A program made the position numbers and the translations under genes. Positions 16,401 to 23,888 of a stretch of 64,000 bases of DNA are shown in pieces. Source of the stretch: G965207125 sp965207125. Its GTDB lineage: Bacteria > Pseudomonadota > Alphaproteobacteria > Puniceispirillales > UBA1172. The number at the start of each line of letters is the position of its first letter. Position 1 is the first letter of the stretch. Under the pieces are notes generated by a model. That model saw nothing but the letters and a program-made list of their open reading frames with translations. It searched no databases and was not told the DNA's origin. The stretch is from positions 682,001-746,000 of the forward strand of contig OZ242263.1 of the NCBI GenBank assembly GCA_965207125.1, in the 5' to 3' direction.

Positions 16401-19043
16401 GAGTGTATAAAAACCAGGCTTAGTCGGCGTGCCAGTGATCATCTTGGTGAGGGGATTATAGGAAAGCCCGATCGTGCTTATCTCTTCTCTGGTGGAGTCG
16501 TCAGCAAGCAGCATCACCGTGAACGTCAGCTCCAAGTCCTCGCCATCAGGGTCGTTGAAAAGAGTGTTTGGATCAATTGTGATCTCTCGGCCGACAGCCC
16601 CGGATGCCTCGAAAAACTTGGTATTAGCCACAGGCTTATCATCCGCGCCATTAACCGTGATGGTCACGGTGAATATACCGTCCGCAGCGGTAAAGGTGAA
16701 GGTTTCAGCTTCTTGCTGGTCTGCCTTCAACACCTGCGTTTCTGGCCTCGTGTTATCCAGCGTGTACGTCCATTCGCCCTCATCCACATCAAAAGTCATC
16801 ATGCCGTATGTGCCAACGCCATCACCAACAAGTTCAATGATTGGCGTTGGTGTTAATGGGGCACCATCGTCAATAGCGGTGAGAGTTCCCGTAGCGGTAT
16901 TGGTATCATCATCTTCGGTCACCTCACCACGCGCAGTGCCTTCGATTGTTTCTACTAGCACCTCAATGTTAAATGTTGTCTCGGATGACCCGTTCCTGTC
17001 GTCCGTCGCCACGACCTTGATCGTGTGAGTGCCAACGGTATCCGGTGTGCCGGAGAGTATCTTATTAATAGGGTCATAAGTAAGACCGATCGTGTCCACC
17101 GCCGAACCATCAGCAAATGTCACTACCAAGGTTAATTCATCACTATCAACGTCAGTGAACAGATCGCTTAGATCAATCGCCTCGATTGCGCGGCCGACCG
17201 TCACGGTTAGAGTCTCAATAGTCCCAGCCACAGGGAGATCATTCGCACCTTGAACGGTGATGGTCACGATGAATCTAGTGTCTTGAGTGGTAAAGATGAA
17301 GGTTTCAGTTTCTTGTTGGCCTACCTGCAACGCCTGCGTTTCTAGCCTTATATTATCTAGCGTATACGTCCATTCGCGGGTAACCGCATCAAAAGTCATC
17401 GTGCCGTATGTGCCGACACCATCACCAACAAGTTCAATGATTGGCGGTGGTGTTAACGGATTATTATCATCATCGAGGGTTCCTGTGGCGGTCTTGGCAC
17501 TCTCATCATCTTCTGTCACATCACCACTCACAGTGATCGTGGTTGTTAAAACCTCAAAATCAATGCTGCTCTCACCAAAGAGACGCGGCAGGACTTCATC
17601 CAGATTCTTGAACGCTGCGTGGGTGAAGTTAAAGTTCTCAGCGACCTCATTCGCCCCGCCCAAAACCTGAATCAGATCATTAAGACCGAGCCGCTGATCA
17701 AAAGTGATAGAGACCAAAGGACTGGAAACACGGCCGCCACCGAAAGATGTTGCGTCCTTAAAGTGTAGCAACACGCCATCAAAATAGAAGGCGTCCTCTT
17801 CATCAAGCCCCCACATCATGGAGACGATAAAGGCATCATCATCGTTCAAATCCTCATTATCTGCGCCGTTGAGAGTACCGAGAAAATCTTTCAAATCAGC
17901 GAATTGACGAATGTCCCGCACGACGAATTTTAATGTATCCTGTCCGCGTTTGAACCCTTTGATCTCATCACCGCCATCGATGCCCACGCCGTCATAGCCA
18001 AAAGTGTAAACCACTTCATTACTGCTAAAATCCACTGTATCGCCATCTTCACCATCGTGGGTGAGCGTGATGTCATCATCCCCCGCACCGCCATCTATTT
18101 GATCATCGCCCGCACCGCCAGTGATGCTGTCGCTACTATCACCGCCATCAATCACATCATTACCACCGCCACCATCGATGGTATCATCCCCTAGGCCGCC
18201 ATCTATTTGATCATCACCCGCACCGCCAGTGATGGTGTCATTACCACCCTCTGCATCTATCTTCTGCGGTGCCGTCTCGCTGGAGAGATCCTCCGTGTTG
18301 TCTTCTTCAGGATCCACCACTTCAACAACCACCCGAGGAGTGATCGTGAGGGTTTGGCCTGACAGGGTGAGCGTGCCGTCTGAGACCGTAAAGGCTATAT
18401 CGGTTGGGTCGTTGTTATCCGCAGTGAAACGAAAGGTAAGGCGATGAGCATTAATATCACTCTGGGTGAAAGTGTCACCATTAGCCAGTTCTACATCCCC
18501 AAGGAACAGATCACCCCCAGCCGGGTCAGCCGTAAGCGTGTAGGTCAGCACAGCATTCGGGTCCGCGGGGTGCTTGTACAATAAGGCGGTCGCATCGATA
18601 ATTGTCACCTCGTCTTTGTTGAGAACCAGCGAGGCCTTGACTTGAGTGATGTCTGTTACTGGCGGTTCTTGATCGCCTCCTACCCTTGACTGCTGCGGAG
18701 CGTTATTAAGAGGGAGAGGGAGAGGGAGAGGGAGAGGGAGGTGCTCGCTCTGTTGCTGGAATACCAATGCGTCAGCCGCATCGTTATTGTTATCGGACAC
18801 TCTAAAAACCCTCAACTGATAATGCTCATCAGGGTCTATGGACTGCGGGATTGATTTTGAGTCTGGCTCACCCGCCTTAAAAGTGATGACTCCGCGCTGA
18901 GGGGTGCCTTGTCCAAAAGTAATCTCCCATCGGAATTTCTCCGGCGAGGAAAAAGTAATGCTGGGGGTAATAGTGAAGGAAAAACTGCCGTCTTCATCAA
19001 TGATGGTCTTCAAAGTGATGGGAGAGGTATTAATATCCAGCAC
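13443..19043 (-). CDS. Large RTX/VCBS protein with two subtilase-like modules (1866 aa)
   Basis: This is a probable secreted or surface protein. The N-terminal ~95 residues match the start of the 2107-aa protein (SSPEK(F/L)RWE(I/M)TFGQG). They are followed by a Leu-Pro repeat linker (~101-111), a cadherin/NG2-like segment (~130-240) and a dense RTX block (~260-325, repeated GGAGDDQIDGG). Then come a ~150-residue module shared with the other giants, VCBS and putative-Ig repeats, a subtilase-like module (~905-1165), a second shared module, more VCBS/Ig repeats and a second subtilase-like module (~1565-1820). The subtilase resemblance rests on VSAGNTG, SYSDNVIGA and GTSSSA (GTSTST in copy two). 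The catalytic Asp is not clear. The start is GTG with GAGGAGA upstream. The product ends at IAEI, unlike its two relatives. Protease activity is uncertain. Confidence 0.82.
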   Translation of the reverse strand: MLDINTSPITLKTIIDEDGSFSFTITPSITFSSPEKFRWEITFGQGTPQRGVITFKAGEPDSKSIPQSIDPDEHYQLRVFRVSDNNNDAADALVFQQQSEHLPLPLPLPLPLNNAPQQSRVGGDQEPPVTDITQVKASLVLNKDEVTIIDATALLYKHPADPNAVLTYTLTADPAGGDLFLGDVELANGDTFTQSDINAHRLTFRFTADNNDPTDIAFTVSDGTLTLSGQTLTITPRVVVEVVDPEEDNTEDLSSETAPQKIDAEGGNDTITGGAGDDQIDGGLGDDTIDGGGGNDVIDGGDSSDSITGGAGDDQIDGGAGDDDITLTHDGEDGDTVDFSSNEVVYTFGYDGVGIDGGDEIKGFKRGQDTLKFVVRDIRQFADLKDFLGTLNGADNEDLNDDDAFIVSMMWGLDEEDAFYFDGVLLHFKDATSFGGGRVSSPLVSITFDQRLGLNDLIQVLGGANEVAENFNFTHAAFKNLDEVLPRLFGESSIDFEVLTTTITVSGDVTEDDESAKTATGTLDDDNNPLTPPPIIELVGDGVGTYGTMTFDAVTREWTYTLDNIRLETQALQVGQQETETFIFTTQDTRFIVTITVQGANDLPVAGTIETLTVTVGRAIEAIDLSDLFTDVDSDELTLVVTFADGSAVDTIGLTYDPINKILSGTPDTVGTHTIKVVATDDRNGSSETTFNIEVLVETIEGTARGEVTEDDDTNTATGTLTAIDDGAPLTPTPIIELVGDGVGTYGMMTFDVDEGEWTYTLDNTRPETQVLKADQQEAETFTFTAADGIFTVTITVNGADDKPVANTKFFEASGAVGREITIDPNTLFNDPDGEDLELTFTVMLLADDSTREEISTIGLSYNPLTKMITGTPTKPGFYTLEVAASYSGGAKDDIVTTFGITVLSKFFGQIQFDALNGVEDIAFDERAEITLNDIPGSSHAESMEAIANAFKTDVVVNPYVVHITAREGGDDIIASPNNGFFSVLDAIHRVSDQSTKERAIERLKGDLAGDILLVSAGNTGQLLDHAFLEEKWVHDLLDNEDVNVFFVIGIITKKDGEKEIESISSTLPISYSDNVIGASLEVPILIGGEVEIPGGTSSSAVLTAIFFARLQVLLPEASFEELIEIGKWLLEPLEDTLGIISFEKLNEISLNFSKDIEDLLLAEILDYVRSNPKKVLYTFSYDGVGIDGGDEIVGFKHTYSGIVKLANIDGGDEIVGFKRGLDKVTFVVQDGRNFANLKEFLESLNGADNEDLTVDDAFIVTMMWGLDEEDAFYFDGVVLHFKDATSFGGGRISSPLVQITFDERLGLDDLIEILGGADNVADNFDGGLTAFKNLDEVLPRLFGGGSIDFKVLTTTITVSGDVTEDDESAKTATLTAIDDGDPLTPPPIIELVGDGVGTYGMMTFDVDEGEWTYTLDNTRPETQMLKADQQEDETFTFTAADGIFTVTITVNGADDKLVANTKFFEASGAVGREITIDPNTLFNNPDGEDLELTFTVMLLADDSTREEISTIGLSYNPLTKMITGTPTKSGSYILEVAASYSGGAKDDIVTTFGITVVSKILRQKQLDALNGVEDIAFDERAEITLNDPPGPHQENMEAIANAFKTDVIVSPYFADVVAREGGDDIIASSNPDNFFMVLDSIHRVSDQSSKEAAIERLKGDLAGDILLVSAGNTGQLLDYAVLEEKWVQDLLDNEDVNVFFVIGIITNEDGEKEISPISSTLPISYSDNVIGAEILFPISDESSSYGTSTSTTLAATFFARLQVLLPEASFEELIEIGKWLLEPLENSLGAISFEKFEEISLNFSKDIEDLLLEEILDYVRSNPRDDENPTLEEGLSGASPEDLLQSVEVIYDPPIIDDLPVIAEI
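13571..14920 (-). repeat. ~1.35-kb direct repeat, copy encoding the C-terminal half
   Basis: This is highly similar to 15534-16883 at an offset of about 1962 bases. It encodes VCBS end, putative-Ig domain and subtilase-like module. Differences between copies cluster in the loops around the putative active-site motifs. Confidence 0.9.
15534..16883 (-). repeat. ~1.35-kb direct repeat, upstream copy
   Basis: This is the partner of 13571-14920 in the same reading frame, so the gene has undergone an internal segmental duplication. The second shared module, next to this copy in the gene, also carries a short duplicated insertion: the IDGGDEIVGFK motif occurs twice, near 15395-15480. Confidence 0.9.
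18708..18742 (-). repeat. Hexanucleotide microsatellite (GGGAGA)n encoding Leu-Pro repeats
   Basis: About five to six tandem 6-bp units encode a run of alternating Leu-Pro in the linker after the N-terminal domain of the 1866-aa protein. Slippage would change linker length by two residues and keep the frame. Confidence 0.9.
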
Positions 19044-19720
19044 GGTGTATCTCCTCTAATAAAGCAATTTTGCACAATGCCATAGTGCCAGTTAGTGTTC
19101 CATAACTTCAAAAAGCATAATTTTTTCATATTTATACCCTCAAAACTAATCACTCGCAATCCATCTAATTTGATATAAACGCCTTTGAAGGACGAGGCCT
19201 CCCGATCACTATTCCCGAATAGGTCAAGGAAGCCAAAAAGTTCCGTCAATTCAGCGAGTGTGTTTGGAAACTCATAATCAGTGTCCTCGGTGGTCTCAAT
19301 GTCCTTCGGGGTCGCGATGGGCTTGCCGCCCTTAACCGCCTTAGCTTCCTTGATGCGCCCATCAACAACTTCCTTAAGGTAGGTCATGATCAGATCAATG
19401 ATCGGACTCGCGATGGCGCCATCGCCACCCTTGAATGAGTAGAACTCACCTACCAAACGCTCACCAGTATCGGTGTCGTAAGCACCATCCACATCAGCAA
19501 CAAAGGCTAGCCCGACATATCGATCAGGAAGTTCAACAGTACCATCATCACTCGTGATATAACGCGGGCGACCAGACTCATCACGTTGGGCATCTTTTTC
19601 AAAATTGGTGATCTTACCATCACCATCCAAATCAAAAAAGACGGCCGCGCCGGTCTTGGCCCCAGGGACGTTCAGATGACGCGCCCCACTATTCTTGCTC
19701 TTGGCAACAATCGGGCGCAA
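19010..19720 (-). pseudogene. Truncated RTX-family remnant with EF-hand motif (236 codons)
   Basis: Residues ~20-190 match the central part of the 2107-aa giant. They include an EF-hand-like loop (DLDGDGKITNFE), the DVDGAYDT segment and FPNTLAELTELFGFLD. About 100 residues present in the relative between the TYLKE element and the VDxRI element are missing, so this copy has a clean internal in-frame deletion. Homology stops after GVYIKLD, and the last ~45 residues are unrelated read-through that runs 34 bp into the start of the 1866-codon gene. The only start is a TTG. It is best read as a leftover of a fourth giant gene. A short expressed protein cannot be excluded. Confidence 0.7.
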
Positions 19721-20049
19721 TGAGACCGGGCATGAGATTCTCTCATCAGGGCTGAGGGGCGCGAGGTTTTAAGCGCTCCAATTTTTAAGGCATCACGGGG
19801 GATTAATTGCCCCTAGCCTTAAAGCGATGAGTGGTGAGGATTTGGTGCGATGCTTGATGAGATATTAAAAATGCGCGTCCTCTATTGATTAGGCCGTATC
19901 GATGCCTTGATTTTTTGAGCAGACCAGCGGTAATCCAAGCGCTCCCATGATTATATTGGCTAAAAAGCAGCTGAAAAAATTACTTGCAAAGCCCGATCGA
20001 TTAGCGGAAGGTTTTCAGTAGTTTCATTATCTAAGGGAAATATTAACTC
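19721..20049. other. Divergent intergenic region, no gene seen
   Basis: This 329-bp stretch separates the minus-strand RTX remnant from the plus-strand decarboxylase gene. It contains short inverted repeats (GAGATTCTC near 19732 and GGGGATTAATTGCCCC near 19799) but no convincing coding frame. The promoter of the 20050 gene should lie here. I could not assign clear -35/-10 boxes. Confidence 0.4.
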
Positions 20050-21663
20050 ATGATAACTTGTGGTGAAGCGACCATGCGTCTGTTGTCGCGTTATGGTGTG
20101 AATACAGTTTTTGGGATTCCGGGCGTTCATACCCTCGATCTTTGTCGCGGCATGACTGGCGGCGGTAACGCTGGCACGATCAAACATATCCAGACCCGCA
20201 ATGAGCAAGGTGCGGGGTTTATGGCTGAAGGCTGGGCGCGTGCGACCGGCGACGTTGGGGTTGCGGTGGTCATCTCAGGCCCCGGCGTTACCAACACCGC
20301 CACCGCACTAGGGCAGTGCTATGCTGACAGCTTGCCGATGCTGTTAATTTCAGCAGAACCCGACTCCCGTAGCATCGGCAAGGGCTGGGGGGTTCTGCAT
20401 GAAGTCACCGAGCAGAAACAAGTAACCGCTCCCCTAACCGCGTTTTCAGCGACAGCATACAAAGCCTCAGATGTGCCTGATTTGATGGCCCGTGCTTTTT
20501 CTATTTTCGCCAGCGAAAGACCGCGACCCTGCCATATCTCTATTCCAATAGATGTTCAAAACGAGCAAGTAGAGGACCAATGGGACACGGTAACCCTTCC
20601 TCCTCGGCCATCATTTCGTCCAGAACAGATCGCTGAGGCCGCCCAGATTCTAACCAAGGCAAAAACGCCCGTGATCATGGTCGGCGGCGGTGCGAGCAAA
20701 GCCTCACATGATATCAGGCAGATATGCGAGCGCTTGGGCGCAATTGTGGTTTCATCCTCTGCGGGCAAGGGCATCGTGGACGATAGTCATGATTTATCGC
20801 TATCCGCTTCTACGGTACGCCCTGAAACGCATCGCTTTCTTGAACAGGTTGACGTGATTTTGGCGGTCGGCACGGAATTATCCGAGACCGACAGTTTTGT
20901 TGAGCGCTACAATTTTAACCCTGACACGAAGATCATCAGGGTCGATATAGATGCTAGCAAAATCAGCGATTTCTATCACGCGTCTTTAGGAATTGTGTCT
21001 GACGCTGCGCCCGCAATGGCGGCTCTTAACAAGGCTCTTAGTGGTCATAAAGAGACGATCGGCGCGGCGGCCAGGGATAAGGTCAAGGCGTTGCGGGCTG
21101 AGATCATGGGCGATCTTACCCCTTCAGAGCAAAGGCACTGCCGGGTGCTCAAGGTTTTGCGCGATATTGTGCCTCCAAACACGATTTTTTCAGGTGATGC
21201 CTGCCAGATTGTCTATACGGGTGGTTTTGCGATGCCGGTTTCGGCGCCGCGTCAGTGGTTTTATCCGGCGGGGTATTGTGCGCTGGGCAACGCGTTGCCA
21301 AACGCGATCGGCGCGAAAGTCGCGTGCCCTGACCGTCCGGTGGTGGTGCTGGTCGGTGATGGCGGCTTTATGTTCACGATGCCTGAACTGATGACCGCCA
21401 CTGAGTTGGGGTTAAACTTACCGGTGATCATTTGGGAGAATGGCGGCTTAAAGCAGATTCAGGATGATATGGACAACCGCGATATTTCTCGTGTTGGGGT
21501 TGAGGGAAAAAATCCTGATTTTTCAGCCTTGGCGGTGGCTTGCGGGTGTTATGCGGCAAAACCATCAGAGGCCGAGGCTTTTAGCCAGGCGATAACAAAA
21601 GCATTAAATGCAGATAAACCCACGGTTATTAACGTGACTGAGGGTGAAGGATGGCTAGCATAA
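20050..21663 (+). CDS. ThDP-dependent 2-oxoacid decarboxylase, AruI/acetolactate synthase-like
   Basis: The 537-aa protein has all three domains of the ThDP decarboxylase/acetolactate synthase family. The N-terminal PYR domain carries FGIPGVHTLDL and the catalytic Glu in RNEQGAGFMAEGWAR. A central domain holds VGGGASKAS, and the C-terminal PP domain has the ThDP motif GDGGFMFTMPEL. The FGIPGVHT signature and overall length fit the branch containing 5-guanidino-2-oxopentanoate decarboxylase (AruI) of the arginine transaminase pathway better than IlvB. No small regulatory subunit gene is adjacent, which also argues against branched-chain synthesis. It starts the plus-strand group with the hydroxylase and the ArgE-like deacylase; an arginine or ornithine link is inferred. 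The start ATG has AAGGGA about 12 bases upstream. Confidence 0.8.
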   Translation: MITCGEATMRLLSRYGVNTVFGIPGVHTLDLCRGMTGGGNAGTIKHIQTRNEQGAGFMAEGWARATGDVGVAVVISGPGVTNTATALGQCYADSLPMLLISAEPDSRSIGKGWGVLHEVTEQKQVTAPLTAFSATAYKASDVPDLMARAFSIFASERPRPCHISIPIDVQNEQVEDQWDTVTLPPRPSFRPEQIAEAAQILTKAKTPVIMVGGGASKASHDIRQICERLGAIVVSSSAGKGIVDDSHDLSLSASTVRPETHRFLEQVDVILAVGTELSETDSFVERYNFNPDTKIIRVDIDASKISDFYHASLGIVSDAAPAMAALNKALSGHKETIGAAARDKVKALRAEIMGDLTPSEQRHCRVLKVLRDIVPPNTIFSGDACQIVYTGGFAMPVSAPRQWFYPAGYCALGNALPNAIGAKVACPDRPVVVLVGDGGFMFTMPELMTATELGLNLPVIIWENGGLKQIQDDMDNRDISRVGVEGKNPDFSALAVACGCYAAKPSEAEAFSQAITKALNADKPTVINVTEGEGWLA

Positions 21664-21691
21664 AAACCTATCAGCTTTCAGACAGGAGTGC

Positions 21692-22648
21692 ATGATGAAA
21701 AAAGATGAGAACATGAACAAAAAATGGCACTGGCATCCCGATTTGCCGGTGGCTTTATCGCCGATTATGGATTGGCCGCCGCGTCCGCTTTTGTGGATAA
21801 AGTGGCTTGCGGGGTATTGGCTTGCGATCGGGTCTATCACGATTGAGTTCGCGATGGCGTGGGTGATTTTCATGTGGTTTCTTCCGGACGCTGAAACGAT
21901 GCGCGTTATGTCTTTCGACTGGATCGGGATGCTTTGGATTCGCAACGCTTTGCTTTTAACCCTCGCCGCAGGCGGGTTGCATTGGTGGTTTTACATGGTG
22001 AAAGGCCAAGGCAAGAAGCTCAAATTCGACCCCCGCGACCTCACCCGAGGCAATCGCAAATTCTGGTTCAAAGACCAAGTCAAGGATAACATCTTTTGGT
22101 CTATAGCAAGTGGCGTTACGGTCTGGACGATTTTTGAAGCGATCTATTTCTGGGCGGCGTCCAATGGTTATGTCTGGGGGCTTGAATGGCGCACCAATCC
22201 AGTGTGGTTTGCGGCATTTTTTGTGATTATTCCGATCTGGTCCAGCATGCATTTTTATTTCATCCACCGTCTTTTGCACTGGCCGCCTTTATATCGTCTA
22301 GCGCATAGTCTGCATCATCGGAACGTGAATATCGGGCCATGGAGCGGCATCGCGATGCACCCTATAGAGCATGTGCTGTATTTCTCATCGGTGATGATTC
22401 ACTTTGTCGTGCCGTCTCATCCGGTTCACGTGTTGTTTCATTTTTATCAGGAGGGGATAAACCCATCGTTTTCACATTCGGGGTATGCAGGAGTGCTTTT
22501 GGGTGAAAAAAATCGGATCATTACCGGTAATTTTTTCCACCAATTGCATCATCGTCATATTACCTATAATTACGGTACGGTTGAAATGCCGTGGGACAGG
22601 CTGTTTGGCACATTCCATGACGGCAATGGCGTGGCGTCCAAACGGTAG
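21692..22648 (+). CDS. Sterol desaturase/fatty acid hydroxylase family membrane protein
   Basis: This 318-aa integral membrane protein belongs to the diiron fatty acid hydroxylase superfamily. The histidine clusters are visible: HRLLH, HSLHH, and the C-terminal HQLHHRH. Several hydrophobic segments lie in the first ~200 residues (around WLAGYWLAIG and FAAFFVIIPIW). It would hydroxylate or desaturate a lipid substrate at the membrane; the substrate cannot be told. An AGGAG site precedes two close ATG codons (21692 and 21695), and the second has the better spacing. The gene lies 28 bases after the decarboxylase and its stop is 2 bases before the next start, so the three genes are probably one transcript. 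Confidence 0.85.
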   Translation: MMKKDENMNKKWHWHPDLPVALSPIMDWPPRPLLWIKWLAGYWLAIGSITIEFAMAWVIFMWFLPDAETMRVMSFDWIGMLWIRNALLLTLAAGGLHWWFYMVKGQGKKLKFDPRDLTRGNRKFWFKDQVKDNIFWSIASGVTVWTIFEAIYFWAASNGYVWGLEWRTNPVWFAAFFVIIPIWSSMHFYFIHRLLHWPPLYRLAHSLHHRNVNIGPWSGIAMHPIEHVLYFSSVMIHFVVPSHPVHVLFHFYQEGINPSFSHSGYAGVLLGEKNRIITGNFFHQLHHRHITYNYGTVEMPWDRLFGTFHDGNGVASKR

Positions 22649-22650
22649 TC

Positions 22651-23823
22651 GTGTCTTCTGCTGTCTCTATTCTGGAAACCCTGATTGGTTTTGATACGAC
22701 TAGCCGCAATCCCAACCGCGCACTTATCGATTATGTCGCTGATATTTTGTCGGCGTGCGGGACGACGGCCCAGATTATCGAGGACAAGGACGGCGGCAAA
22801 GCAAACCTTTACGCCGTAACCGGCGGCGCTGGTGGCGAGGCCGCAAAGCATGGCGGGGTGATGCTATCGGGTCATACTGATGTTGTTCCGGTTGACGGAC
22901 AGAGTTGGACCGTACCTCCTTTTGAGTGCACGTATCGGGATGAGCGCTATTATGGTCGTGGGGCGGCGGACATGAAAGGGTTCGTGGCGTCCGCGATCAA
23001 CGCGTTTATCGAGGCCACCGCACTTGAGTTGCGCTCGCCGCTTCATCTGGCGTTATCGTATGACGAGGAAGTGGGGTGTCTTGGTGTCAGATCACTGATC
23101 GAGATGATGGGACATTTCGGGATCACTCCGGCTATGTGTGTGGTCGGCGAGCCGACTGAGATGAAACTGGCGGTTGGGCATAAAGGCAAGATGGCAATCA
23201 AGGCTGACTGCATTGGGCGTGAGGCGCATTCCGCGCTCGCGCCAAGCACTGTGAACGCACTTCATCTGGCTTGTGATCTGGTGGTCGAGATCAGGCATCT
23301 TCAGGAAGAATTACGGTGCGGTGGCGGGCAAGATAATGATTATGATATTCCGTTCACGACATTGCATGTTGGGCGGGTGAACGGCGGTGTTCAGGTGAAT
23401 ATCGTGGCGCGTTCAGCGAGCGTTGAGTTCGAGATCCGTTCTATCGCGGCTGATAATCCAGCGGCTCTACTCGCAAATCTGGAAAATCGGGTGGAGCCGG
23501 TGCTTCGCGCCGCGCGAAGACTCGTACCCGAGGCCGATATTAAGTTTACGATAACCAACAGCTATCCCGGCCTTAACACAGAAAAAGATTCAGAGGTCGC
23601 CGCATTCATGCGTGATCTGACCGGGGCGAATACAATGATCAAGGTCGCTTTTGGTACTGAAGGTGGATTATTTTCGGAGCGGCTTAAGATTCCCACGGTG
23701 GTTTGCGGCCCCGGCTCGATGGCGCAGGGTCATAAGCCTGATGAGTATGTTTCGGCGGCGCAGCTGGCCCAATGCGATCAGATGTTGCGCAGTTTAACCG
23801 AGCGGTTGGTGGTTGGACTTTAA
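22651..23823 (+). CDS. argE: Acetylornithine deacetylase-like M20 peptidase family protein
   Basis: This 390-aa cytoplasmic metal hydrolase has the M20 layout. The metal-binding His is in SGHTDVVPVDG, the bridging Asp in GRGAADMKGF, the catalytic Glu in YDEEVGC and further ligands in GEPTEMK. A dimerisation domain follows (residues ~180-290, starting GHKGKMAIK). The pattern and length fit ArgE, which releases acetate from N-acetylornithine; another N-acyl amino acid is possible. The start is a GTG only 2 bases after the upstream stop, which suggests translational coupling. Confidence 0.82.
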   Translation: MSSAVSILETLIGFDTTSRNPNRALIDYVADILSACGTTAQIIEDKDGGKANLYAVTGGAGGEAAKHGGVMLSGHTDVVPVDGQSWTVPPFECTYRDERYYGRGAADMKGFVASAINAFIEATALELRSPLHLALSYDEEVGCLGVRSLIEMMGHFGITPAMCVVGEPTEMKLAVGHKGKMAIKADCIGREAHSALAPSTVNALHLACDLVVEIRHLQEELRCGGGQDNDYDIPFTTLHVGRVNGGVQVNIVARSASVEFEIRSIAADNPAALLANLENRVEPVLRAARRLVPEADIKFTITNSYPGLNTEKDSEVAAFMRDLTGANTMIKVAFGTEGGLFSERLKIPTVVCGPGSMAQGHKPDEYVSAAQLAQCDQMLRSLTERLVVGL

Positions 23824-23888
23824 AGAGTGCTTTGCCCACCTCCCCTAACAAGATGCCGAAGAAAGAGGGGGAGAGAGAACTCTCAACG

